The translations under genes and the position numbers were made by a program. A model generated the notes under the pieces. The model searched no databases and was not told the origin of the DNA. It saw only the letters and a list, made by a program, of their open reading frames with translations. From Streptomyces sp. NBC_01775 (GTDB lineage: Bacteria; Actinomycetota; Actinomycetes; Streptomycetales; Streptomycetaceae): a DNA stretch of 64,000 bases. This document shows positions 43,827 through 51,063 of the stretch, piece after piece. Where the stretch lies: positions 211,124 to 275,123 of the forward strand of contig NZ_CP109105.1 in NCBI RefSeq assembly GCF_035917675.1, in the 5' to 3' direction. Within the stretch, counting starts at the first letter, position 1. Every line of letters starts with the position of its first letter.

Positions 43827-44078
43827 ATGGGGAAAGCGACGAGCATCAAGACCAGTGAGGATGTGCGCGACCGGCTGCACATCCTGGCCAGTGAGCGCGG
43901 CACCACGATCACCAAGCTGCTGGAGGAGCTCGCCTCCCGGGAGCTGACGGAGACCGAGCGGGAACAGCGCGCGCGTGAGGCAGCCGGTGAGCTGGGCGTC
44001 GACTACACCGAGCAGGTCCAGCAGAGCGGTCAGGACGCCTGGGCCAGGGTCCGTGCCCACCAGGGCGGCGCCGCGTGA
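43827..44078 (+). CDS. Ribbon-helix-helix-type antitoxin
   Basis: 83 aa. ATSIKTSEDVRDRLHILASE and TTITKLLEELASREL form the RHH DNA-binding unit; the C-terminal half is the flexible toxin-binding part. The stop overlaps the start of the toxin gene (GTGA). A palindrome sits just before the start. Typical VapB/CopG-like antitoxin. Confidence 0.8.
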   Translation: MGKATSIKTSEDVRDRLHILASERGTTITKLLEELASRELTETEREQRAREAAGELGVDYTEQVQQSGQDAWARVRAHQGGAA

Positions 44079-44449
44079 GCTTGACGGCTGTCCTGGACCA
44101 CACCGCGGTGTCCGCCCTGTACCGCGCGGACCCGTTCTTCACCGGCCTCTACATCGAGGCCTCGCGCGGCACCGGCCGCGTCCTCATCCCGTCCCTGGCG
44201 GTGCTTGCTGCCGAGCGGCATCTCCCGGGCGCGGGCCAGCACGCGGCCTCCCTGCGCTTCGCGGAGAGCGTGCCGTTCACGGACGCGCACGCGGTGGAGG
44301 CGATGGGCTGGACGAAGGCGGACTGGCCGGTGGCCCACGTCGCGGCGGTCGCCTGGCACGCGGTGAAGGCGGGCGAGCCGCTCACCGTGCTGTCGCTGGA
44401 GCCCGGACTGTACGCGGCGACCGGGATCACTCCGCTGGACCCCACCTGA
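44075..44449 (+). CDS. PIN-like toxin partner
   Basis: 124 aa from GTG 44075, overlapping the antitoxin stop. LTAVLDHTAVSALYRADPF carries the first acidic residue of a PIN domain; LIPSLAVLAAER and DAHAVEAMGW follow. The late acidic motif is weak (VLSLEPGLYAA), so activity is uncertain. It probably acts as an RNase toxin; such pairs stabilise plasmids and islands. A perfect 20-bp palindrome terminates the operon. Confidence 0.65.
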   Translation: MSLTAVLDHTAVSALYRADPFFTGLYIEASRGTGRVLIPSLAVLAAERHLPGAGQHAASLRFAESVPFTDAHAVEAMGWTKADWPVAHVAAVAWHAVKAGEPLTVLSLEPGLYAATGITPLDPT

Positions 44450-44450
44450 G

Positions 44451-44470
44451 CCCCGCCCTGCAGGGCGGGG
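44451..44470. terminator. Terminator between convergent genes
   Basis: CCCCGCCCTG-CAGGGCGGGG is a perfect 20-bp palindrome between the toxin gene and the convergent gene ending at 44507. Confidence 0.7.
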
Positions 44471-44506
44471 AGGGCGGGCCGTTTCCTCCGGGGACTGCGC
44501 CGGGGT

Positions 44507-45097
44507 TCAGCGCCGGGCGTCCAGGTACGAGCGGCGGGCGGTGACCAGGTCGCGCCATCGTGTGTGGACCTGGTCTGGGGGGCCGATCCAGCGGGTGGAG
44601 GCAGATGAGCCGGCGGGCTGCGGGCGGTTGGCCATGAAGTGCGCGATGTCGGCGTAGGAGGCGTAGTCACCCCGGTCGGCTATGGCGTTGAGGTGCTGGA
44701 TGCTGTCGGCGAGCTGCTGCTGATCGTCACGGATGGCGTGGTGGAAGGCGAGGACGAGTTCGACGGTGGCCTCGGCGGCGGTCACGCCGGCGAGCCGGGC
44801 TTCGGTGCGCAGCACCTGGGCACGGTCATCGACGCCGGCTTCGCCGCGTCCGGCGTCCCGGGCGAGGGCGGCGGTGCGCACGGTCAGGGCGGTGGCGCGC
44901 AGATCGAGGCCCTGGAGAAGCACTTCGGCCAGGTCGATCTCGTCGTCGGCGGCCGCGGGGTCGGCGAAGGACAGGACGAGAGCACGCTGGGCCTGGCAGG
45001 TGGCACGCTCGCCGGCGACATCGTGTTCTTCGGCTTCGGCGCGTGCGGCACGGTAGGCGGCGGCCGCGCGGCCGAGGTCACCGTGAGGCCACCACAC
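44507..45097 (-). CDS. TPR-like C-terminal part of zeta-toxin locus
   Basis: The frame contains AAAAYRAARAEAEEHDVAGE, DPAAADDEIDLAEVLLQGLD and later helical pairs typical of tetratricopeptide-like proteins. Coding sense extends upstream of the first ATG to about 45240 (ARIARDFPTGLETARQLGWE), where the zeta-toxin frame loses sense. Either this is the natural C-terminus of the zeta protein after a one-base frameshift, or a separate gene with a hidden start. Confidence 0.6.
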   Translation of the reverse strand: MWWPHGDLGRAAAAYRAARAEAEEHDVAGERATCQAQRALVLSFADPAAADDEIDLAEVLLQGLDLRATALTVRTAALARDAGRGEAGVDDRAQVLRTEARLAGVTAAEATVELVLAFHHAIRDDQQQLADSIQHLNAIADRGDYASYADIAHFMANRPQPAGSSASTRWIGPPDQVHTRWRDLVTARRSYLDARR

Positions 45098-47061
45098 GTC
45101 GCCTTCGACGCGGTGTCCGCGGCCCTCCCAGCCCAGTTGCCGGGCTGTCTCCAGGCCGGTGGGGAAGTCACGGGCGATGCGGGCCAGGTGCGCGATGCCG
45201 CGACGGGCGGCCGGGGCGCGGCGGCCGCCGAGGTGGGCAGATGCCGCAGTACCGGGTGCGGTCGCTCCAGCTGGGGCGGCCGCACCGCTGCGGGCATCAT
45301 CGGCCGGGCCAGCGCCGCGATCTCCTCCAGCTCGGCGCGGTGCTGGGGCAATGCGCGCAGCAGTCCTTGGTGCAGCGTCAGGAAGCGCCGGGCCTCGGTC
45401 TCGGTATAGGGCCGGGACCGTTCGGCAGCCAGCGCCGCGGACGCGTGGGGCGGGGAGCCGGATTCCTGCCGCAGCAGTGCCTGCCCGTTCCGGCCGAGCA
45501 CCGTCAGCGCGGTGACAGCCGGGTGCGTCTGGGCGAGCGCAACGACGTCGTCCAGGGCGCGGTAGCAGGTGTCATGGCCGGCGCGGGAGGTGAAGCGGGC
45601 CGGGATGCCGGCCTGGAGGGCGCGGGCGTATCGCAGCGCAGCAGCCTGCCGGCTGTCGGCCCCTCGCACGGCGAGGACCACCAACTCGATCGGATATCCA
45701 TCGCCCGCGAAAGGCAGGGCGCTGTCGAGGAATTCACCGGTGCTGCCCGGCGCACCTTCGATGAGCACATCCCCGCGTGCGCGCCGCACATACTCCTCAG
45801 CCTCGGCGAACCATGCCCGGTAGTCAGCACGGATCGCCGCCCCGGCGTTTCGAGGATCCTCCGTCAGCAGTTGCAGATAGTCCGGATGCGACGCCTTGAA
45901 GTCGTCACCGAGCAAATGCGCCGTCCCGGGACGCACGGCCCGCTTCACCATCCTGGCCGCCAGCAGTTTTCCCGCCCCCGGCTGGCCCAGCACGTAGACC
46001 CCGCGGGGGTCGTCCCGGCGGACGATGCCACTCAGGTACGACGGTGTGATCAGCTCCTCGAAGACCCACCGGTGTTCCTCGGCCGACAGCCGGTGGTAGT
46101 CCACCCCCGGTGCCTGGCGGCGAGGCTGGGCTATACGGCGGACCGGCTCCGCCCACGCGGCAGCACGCTCGACGTCTCGCTGGACCGCCAGGCGGCGGTC
46201 GTCGCAGGTGAGGTTGCGATGCAGGCGCCGATCAGTGCGTGCCAACTCGCGACGGAAGACGGCGGTCTCCGGCGCGCTCCAGGGCCGGGCGCGGTTCCGG
46301 GTCACCGCCCGGGCCGCGGCCGGGCGTTCCCGACTCCAGGCGCCGTCGACCAGTTCGTTGGCGTAGAGCACGGTGCCGTCGCGGCGCAGCACGGTGACGC
46401 GGTCGGCCAGCTGCTCGGCTTCGATGGCCGCGAGCACTGCGGGCATCCGCTGCGCGCAGGTGTCGTGGTTGTCCCACGACACGTACCGGCCACCGCCCCG
46501 CACCGGCTCGCTGAGGAAACGGTCGAGGATCCCCAGCTGGCTGAGCGCCTCGGGCGTCGCCACCGCCACCACCTCCAGGCGCGCCCCCGCCTCCCGGTAG
46601 GTGGCCGCCGATGCCCGGAACTCACCGATGTCCGCGAGAGCGGATTCGACCACGGCATCGAAACCCCGCTCGCGCACCAGGTCCTCGACGGCCGTCTGCC
46701 AGCGAGAGGTCTCTTCGCGCACCGCCGCGCCCGCGGTGCGCACATCGGCAGCGAGCGCGGCCAGGTAGCCGGGGTGAGCGGCCTTGTACAGGTCGCGGCC
46801 CACCCGCACGGCGCCACCCCGCCGCCGGAGAACAGCTTCGAGCAGATCGGCGATCTGCGTCTTCCCCGCCCCGGGCTGACCTCCGACCACGACGACCACG
46901 GGGCGCTCTTGGCGCACAGCCCCGCTCATAGCGGCCGGAAGGATCACCTGGCGCAGCAGGGCGAGGCTTTCCCGGTCCGTGAGCGCGTCCGGGGCCGGCC
47001 CGTCCACTGAACCGTCTTGCTGCACCAGGTGATCCCTCCGGCCATAGCCCTCAACCCGCAT
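44884..47061 (-). CDS. Zeta-toxin-like kinase with two P-loop domains
   Basis: 725 aa as read; residues after about 610 (past 45240) are out-of-frame. The first zeta domain has a good Walker A (VGGQPGAGKTQIADLL, about residue 60) and HDTCAQRMPAVLAA. The second has VLGQPGAGKLLAARMV (about 357), where the usual Thr/Ser after Lys is Leu, and GHDTCYRALDDVVAL. Zeta toxins phosphorylate UDP-GlcNAc or related sugars and poison cell-wall synthesis. No epsilon antitoxin is recognised next to it. A tandem zeta protein with one degenerate domain could be self-inhibited. Confidence 0.75.
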   Translation of the reverse strand: MRVEGYGRRDHLVQQDGSVDGPAPDALTDRESLALLRQVILPAAMSGAVRQERPVVVVVGGQPGAGKTQIADLLEAVLRRRGGAVRVGRDLYKAAHPGYLAALAADVRTAGAAVREETSRWQTAVEDLVRERGFDAVVESALADIGEFRASAATYREAGARLEVVAVATPEALSQLGILDRFLSEPVRGGGRYVSWDNHDTCAQRMPAVLAAIEAEQLADRVTVLRRDGTVLYANELVDGAWSRERPAAARAVTRNRARPWSAPETAVFRRELARTDRRLHRNLTCDDRRLAVQRDVERAAAWAEPVRRIAQPRRQAPGVDYHRLSAEEHRWVFEELITPSYLSGIVRRDDPRGVYVLGQPGAGKLLAARMVKRAVRPGTAHLLGDDFKASHPDYLQLLTEDPRNAGAAIRADYRAWFAEAEEYVRRARGDVLIEGAPGSTGEFLDSALPFAGDGYPIELVVLAVRGADSRQAAALRYARALQAGIPARFTSRAGHDTCYRALDDVVALAQTHPAVTALTVLGRNGQALLRQESGSPPHASAALAAERSRPYTETEARRFLTLHQGLLRALPQHRAELEEIAALARPMMPAAVRPPQLERPHPVLRHLPTSAAAAPRPPVAASRTWPASPVTSPPAWRQPGNWAGRAADTASKATCGGLTVTSAARPPPTVPHAPKPKNTMSPASVPPARPSVLSSCPSPTPRPPTTRSTWPKCFSRASICAPPP

Positions 47062-47148
47062 AGATTAAACAGAAGGCTACATCAAAGGTTAAGTGGATCC
47101 GCATTTGAGGGCTAAGAGATGCTAGGATTCGGCGCAGGAGGTAGCCCT

Positions 47149-47680
47149 ATGGCAAGCCAGGAAGAGTTGTTCGCGTCCGTCGACGCGCTGCTGGAGGAGG
47201 AGCCGCTACCGCCCCCTGCGGAGCGCGCCCGGCTGCGAGCGGCCGCCGGCGTCACCCAGTCCCGCCTCGCGGCCGCGCTCAAGACATCAACGCAGACGGT
47301 GAAGAACTGGGAGAACGAGACCCGGAGCGAGCCAAGGCCACCGCGTCTGGAGCCATACAAGCGCCTGCTGAAGGGCTGGGCGGCGAAGTACCCCGCCCAC
47401 GACGCTTCCGCACCGGACCCGGCCACCGTGTCCCAGCCGGAGTTGTCGGACGACGTTTACCGGGCCGGCGACTGAGTCGGAGGCCGCCGCTGCTCCGGCG
47501 GCCGCGCCGCGTCCGGCACGCACCACCAGGCCGACGGCGGAGTCGACGTCGCGCCGTCTGGGCGCGAAGAAGGCGGCCCCGGCTGACGCCCCGGCGGACG
47601 GCGCCGATCCGCGGTTCGAGATCGGCCCGCTGGCCGTCGTCGAAGTCGATGACGGGAGTGCTGGCGTACTGCGTCTGGCG
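47149..47680 (+). pseudogene. tap: Relict of tap, telomere-associated protein, N-terminal part
   Basis: ATG 47149 with AGGAGGT gives an intact 108-codon start: EELFASVDALLEEEPLPPPA, then AGVTQSRLAAALKTSTQTV and RLLKGWAAKYPA. This is the N-terminal HTH of Streptomyces Tap as I know it. After the stop at 47475 the Tap sequence continues in a second frame (ADPRFEIGPLAVVEVDDG, about 47603-47656) and again in a third (VLAYCVW, 47658), then is lost. Two frameshifts and a truncation make it a clear pseudogene. Tap normally binds telomeric DNA and recruits the terminal protein. Confidence 0.8.
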
Positions 47681-48143
47681 CCCTTGCGCGCCCCGTTCCG
47701 CTCCCCCACCGCCGCCCTCCTAACACCCGGAGACGGCAGGCGACTTGAGCGCGGCAGCCCGGCGTCGGCCCACAGGCGATCTGCTCCTCGCGCACGCCGC
47801 GCTGCTCGCCGAACTCGCTCCCTGGTCCAGGACGTCGACGTCGGACAGCTGGCTTTCGCGGCCCGGACCGCCACCACCGAGCCGAAGCCGCCGGCGCCCG
47901 CGCGGCCCTACCCGCTCGTAACGCAGCATTTGCACGACCCCTTCCGACGCGCTGGCCTCACCCTGCGCAACAGATCCTGGGGGAGACCGTGAGACGCCTG
48001 GGGGACTGGGGCCCGAAACACCCTGAACGTCCGGGGACACCTGGGGGGCTGGGGCCCGTTCCTCGGCGGTTTGCAAATGCCTCATACATCAACCTGCAAA
48101 GTAGATACTGCGATATCATGGGAGACCGAGCGAGGAGGCTTTG

Positions 48144-50432
48144 ATGGATGTGACGCTCTCCCAGGCCCGGGAGCGGTGGAGCGAAGTGGTCGAGCGCCTT
48201 CAGCAGGGCGATCAGGTCGTTTTGACCAACGCCAAGAGCGGTCAAGCAGCTCTGCTGCGCCGCCCTGAGGAGTCGGACCGGGCTCCCGCTGGGACGTGGA
48301 CGAGCACTCGGGCCCGGCAGGAGCTGGGCAGTCTGATCTCCGCGGCCCAGGAGGAGCCGCAGCTTTTGACGGTCGGCGCGCGTCCCGCCGCAATAGTCCT
48401 TCGTCACCAGGCCCCGGCCGGGCAGCCGCAGCGGGAGGCGGAGCCGGGCGTGACCGGGCTCGGCGATGTGCTGGACGGCCTGCTGGAGACCGCTCCGCAG
48501 CACTCGGGGCTGTCGACGGGGGTTGCCGCGCTGGACCGGGCCTGTGGGGGGCTGGCGCGGGGGAGTGTCACGCTGGTGGCCGCGCCGCCGAACGCGGGCG
48601 GGAGCCTGCTGCCCTTGCAGGCCGCGCGTGCGGCAGCGTTCCACTCTGAGCAGCCGACCCCGGTGCTCTATGTCCCCTCCGGGGTGCCGTTGCAGGTCGC
48701 GGCCCGTCGCCTGATCGCGGCCGAAGCTCCGGTGCCCTATGCCCAATTCGCCGCCGGCACTCTCACGGCCGGGCAGCGCCAGGCGGTCCTCGACGCGGAC
48801 AGTCGGCTGCGTGCGGCGCCCCTGTCGTTCACCAGGCCCGAGCCGACCGTGCAGGCGATCACCGAAGAGGCGTCCCGTATCGAGGGGCTGGGTCTGGTGG
48901 TGGTCGACCGGCTTCAGCACGCCCGTGCGGAGGGCACCCCGCTCTCGGGGCGTGCCCTGCCCACAGTGATGACGTCCCTGGCCCGTCTCGCTACCGACCG
49001 GCAGGCCGCCGTGGTCGTACTGCTGGACACCGACGATGCCCAGATCCTGGCCCGTCTGGACGCGGACCGCATCCTTCATCTGACCCGGCCGGGCGACGGT
49101 GCCACGGCCCGGATCACGGTAACCGCGCGGGACCTGGGCACCCTGACGGCCGTGGAAGTGGCGCTGGACATGACCCACCTGCGTCTCCTAGACCAGCCCG
49201 CCCCGCCCGCCCCTTCCACGGCCACACCCGCGACCACACCGGCCCTCCCGGCTCCGGCGCCTCATGCGGGCGCCGCACGCGGACCCGCCCAGACCTCACC
49301 TCCCCCCGCCCCAACCTCCCCCCGTCCCCAGCGCGCTGGAGCGGGCAGCGCAGGTCCCGCCCGCGCGCGTCCGTCAGCCGCGGTACACAAGAACAGCGGT
49401 GCGGTGGCCGGTCTCGTCGAGCGGATCGAGGGCAAGGTCCATACCGTCCTCACCGACACCGGGGGAGAGGTCGAGGAGGCAGTGGCGGCGCTGAAGAAGA
49501 CCGCGATCCCCGATGTGATGGACCTGCTGGACGCGAGCCGGACCGGCGGCCGTTACGACTTCCGCAACTACCCCGACCTGCCCGACATCCTCCACAAGCG
49601 GGGCCGTGAGGAGTCCGACGACATCTGGGAAGCCCGCCCCCACTTCACCGCTCCGCCCGAGGTCCTCGACCAGATCGGCGGCGGCGTGGTCACGGCCCTG
49701 GACATCAACGGTGCCTACCTCAGCGCGCTCAAGGCCCATCTGCCCATCGGGCAGCTCGAACACCACCTGGGCCCGGACGCCGGCGGCCCGGCGCACGACA
49801 CCAAGCGCTCGGGGGTCCACCTGGTCACCCCGCCCGCCTGGGAGCATGCCGACCTGCCGAACCCGATCGGCGACCGGGAAGAGCCCGGTCAGATCTGGAT
49901 CACCGAATCCACGCTCCGTCTCCTGCTGCGCCTGTCCGGCCCGAAGCTCGGCCTGTGCGAGCGGCCGTTGATCCACGAGTCGTGGACGTCGGGGTCGACG
50001 GAGCAGCTACTGGAGACGTTGCGACGGGCGCTGGTGCAGGTGCGTACGAACGCCCTGGTGGCCGGCTCGGCGCACGGGGAGGCGGCGTATGAGTACGTGA
50101 AGGCGATGTACTCCAAGCTGGTCTCCACGATGGGGGAGTCCAACTACAACCGGGACCTGTATCGGAGCGACTGGATGCACATCATCCGCTCCCAGGCGTT
50201 CGCCAACCTGTGGCACAAAGCCTGGAGCGCCCGTCAGGCGGGGCTGACGGTGGTGCGGATGATGGGCACCGACGAACTCCACCTCGCCGGCAACTGGCGC
50301 ACCGCGCGGGCGGCCGGGAAGGATACGCCGCTGTTCCCGGAAGGGCGTGAAGTCACCGAGGTCAAGCCCAAGCAGCTCTACCGGCTTGAGAAGGTGGCCG
50401 AGGGCAGCTATCGCGAACGAGAGGCGGACTGA
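48144..50432 (+). CDS. Tap-like telomere protein with Phd-like and degenerate RecA-like domains
   Basis: 762 aa; ATG 48144 with GAGGAGG 5 nt upstream. Residues 1-60 are a Phd/YefM-like DNA-binding domain (MDVTLSQARERWSEVVERLQ). Residues 110-350 look like a DnaB/RecA-type ATPase whose Walker A is degenerate (VAAPPNAGGS, about 146); LGLVVVDRLQ stands for Walker B. After a Pro/Ala linker, residues 410-760 resemble the polymerase core of Tap: ALDINGAYLSALKAHLPIG (about 515), YVKAMYSKLVSTMG (about 652) and VRMMGTDELHL (about 703), in the order of family-B-like motifs A, B and C with one Asp in C. Next gene is 18 bp downstream. Proposed role: priming or extending telomere ends. Confidence 0.65.
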   Translation: MDVTLSQARERWSEVVERLQQGDQVVLTNAKSGQAALLRRPEESDRAPAGTWTSTRARQELGSLISAAQEEPQLLTVGARPAAIVLRHQAPAGQPQREAEPGVTGLGDVLDGLLETAPQHSGLSTGVAALDRACGGLARGSVTLVAAPPNAGGSLLPLQAARAAAFHSEQPTPVLYVPSGVPLQVAARRLIAAEAPVPYAQFAAGTLTAGQRQAVLDADSRLRAAPLSFTRPEPTVQAITEEASRIEGLGLVVVDRLQHARAEGTPLSGRALPTVMTSLARLATDRQAAVVVLLDTDDAQILARLDADRILHLTRPGDGATARITVTARDLGTLTAVEVALDMTHLRLLDQPAPPAPSTATPATTPALPAPAPHAGAARGPAQTSPPPAPTSPRPQRAGAGSAGPARARPSAAVHKNSGAVAGLVERIEGKVHTVLTDTGGEVEEAVAALKKTAIPDVMDLLDASRTGGRYDFRNYPDLPDILHKRGREESDDIWEARPHFTAPPEVLDQIGGGVVTALDINGAYLSALKAHLPIGQLEHHLGPDAGGPAHDTKRSGVHLVTPPAWEHADLPNPIGDREEPGQIWITESTLRLLLRLSGPKLGLCERPLIHESWTSGSTEQLLETLRRALVQVRTNALVAGSAHGEAAYEYVKAMYSKLVSTMGESNYNRDLYRSDWMHIIRSQAFANLWHKAWSARQAGLTVVRMMGTDELHLAGNWRTARAAGKDTPLFPEGREVTEVKPKQLYRLEKVAEGSYREREAD

Positions 50433-50450
50433 CGGATGCCGGAGCGCACC

Positions 50451-51026
50451 ATGCAGTTCGGCCTCTACGGCGCGCGAGGCCGCAAGAGCGCCGACCTCGC
50501 CGGCGAGGTCCTCGACAAGCTGGCGATGGAGGGCGGCATCCGCTCACCCGTCACCAGCCGCCGGGGCCTGGGCGCCCGGCTCAACTACCTCACCCGCTCC
50601 GACGCCGGACGCCAGGCGATGGCAGAGGCCGGGATCACCGTCACCCGCCGCACGCTGCGCAACTGGCTCCAGCACAAACAAAGCCCCTCCCGCGACAACC
50701 TTGCCCGGATCGACGCGGCCTACCGTGCCCACCGCCGCCGTAACGTGGCCCCTCACCTGTTGCAGCGGCTCAACGCCCGCGGGGGGACCCGGGTGGAGAT
50801 CCAGCCGCTGGACCAGCGCGCCGTGGCGGACCCCCGCAAGCGGCACATCGCTACCGACCGGGCTGACTTCCGTCGGCTTCGGATCCGCACCTGGGACCGC
50901 ATCGTGGAAGCCTGGGCGGCCCAGGACGAGGCCGCGCTCGCCGATGCGTGGGATGACCAGCTCACCGACCTGGGATCCCAGTGGGGCCAGTACGAGTACG
51001 CCACCTCCGTCGGCTTCTCCGCCTGA
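50451..51026 (+). CDS. Putative terminal-protein-like DNA-binding protein
   Basis: 191 aa from ATG 50451 (CGGAG 7 nt upstream; ATG 50436 is the alternative). The size matches the archetypal terminal protein Tpg (about 185 aa). An HTH lies at TVTRRTLRNWLQHKQSPSRD, preceded by RRGLGARLNYLTRSDAG; the second half has TRVEIQPLDQ and WDRIVEAWAAQDEAALADAW and ends SQWGQYEYATSVGF. It always follows a Tap-like gene in this layout here, as tpg follows tap. I infer that it is the protein attached to, or recognising, the telomere ends; a plain regulator is the alternative. Confidence 0.55.
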   Translation: MQFGLYGARGRKSADLAGEVLDKLAMEGGIRSPVTSRRGLGARLNYLTRSDAGRQAMAEAGITVTRRTLRNWLQHKQSPSRDNLARIDAAYRAHRRRNVAPHLLQRLNARGGTRVEIQPLDQRAVADPRKRHIATDRADFRRLRIRTWDRIVEAWAAQDEAALADAWDDQLTDLGSQWGQYEYATSVGFSA

Positions 51027-51063
51027 CAGCCACGGACCGGCAAAAGGGGAGGGATCAGCAGGC

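Noticed and set aside
45043..47010. A 655-codon plus-strand frame
   Set aside because: Antisense to the zeta-toxin gene; Arg/Gly/His-rich without domains.
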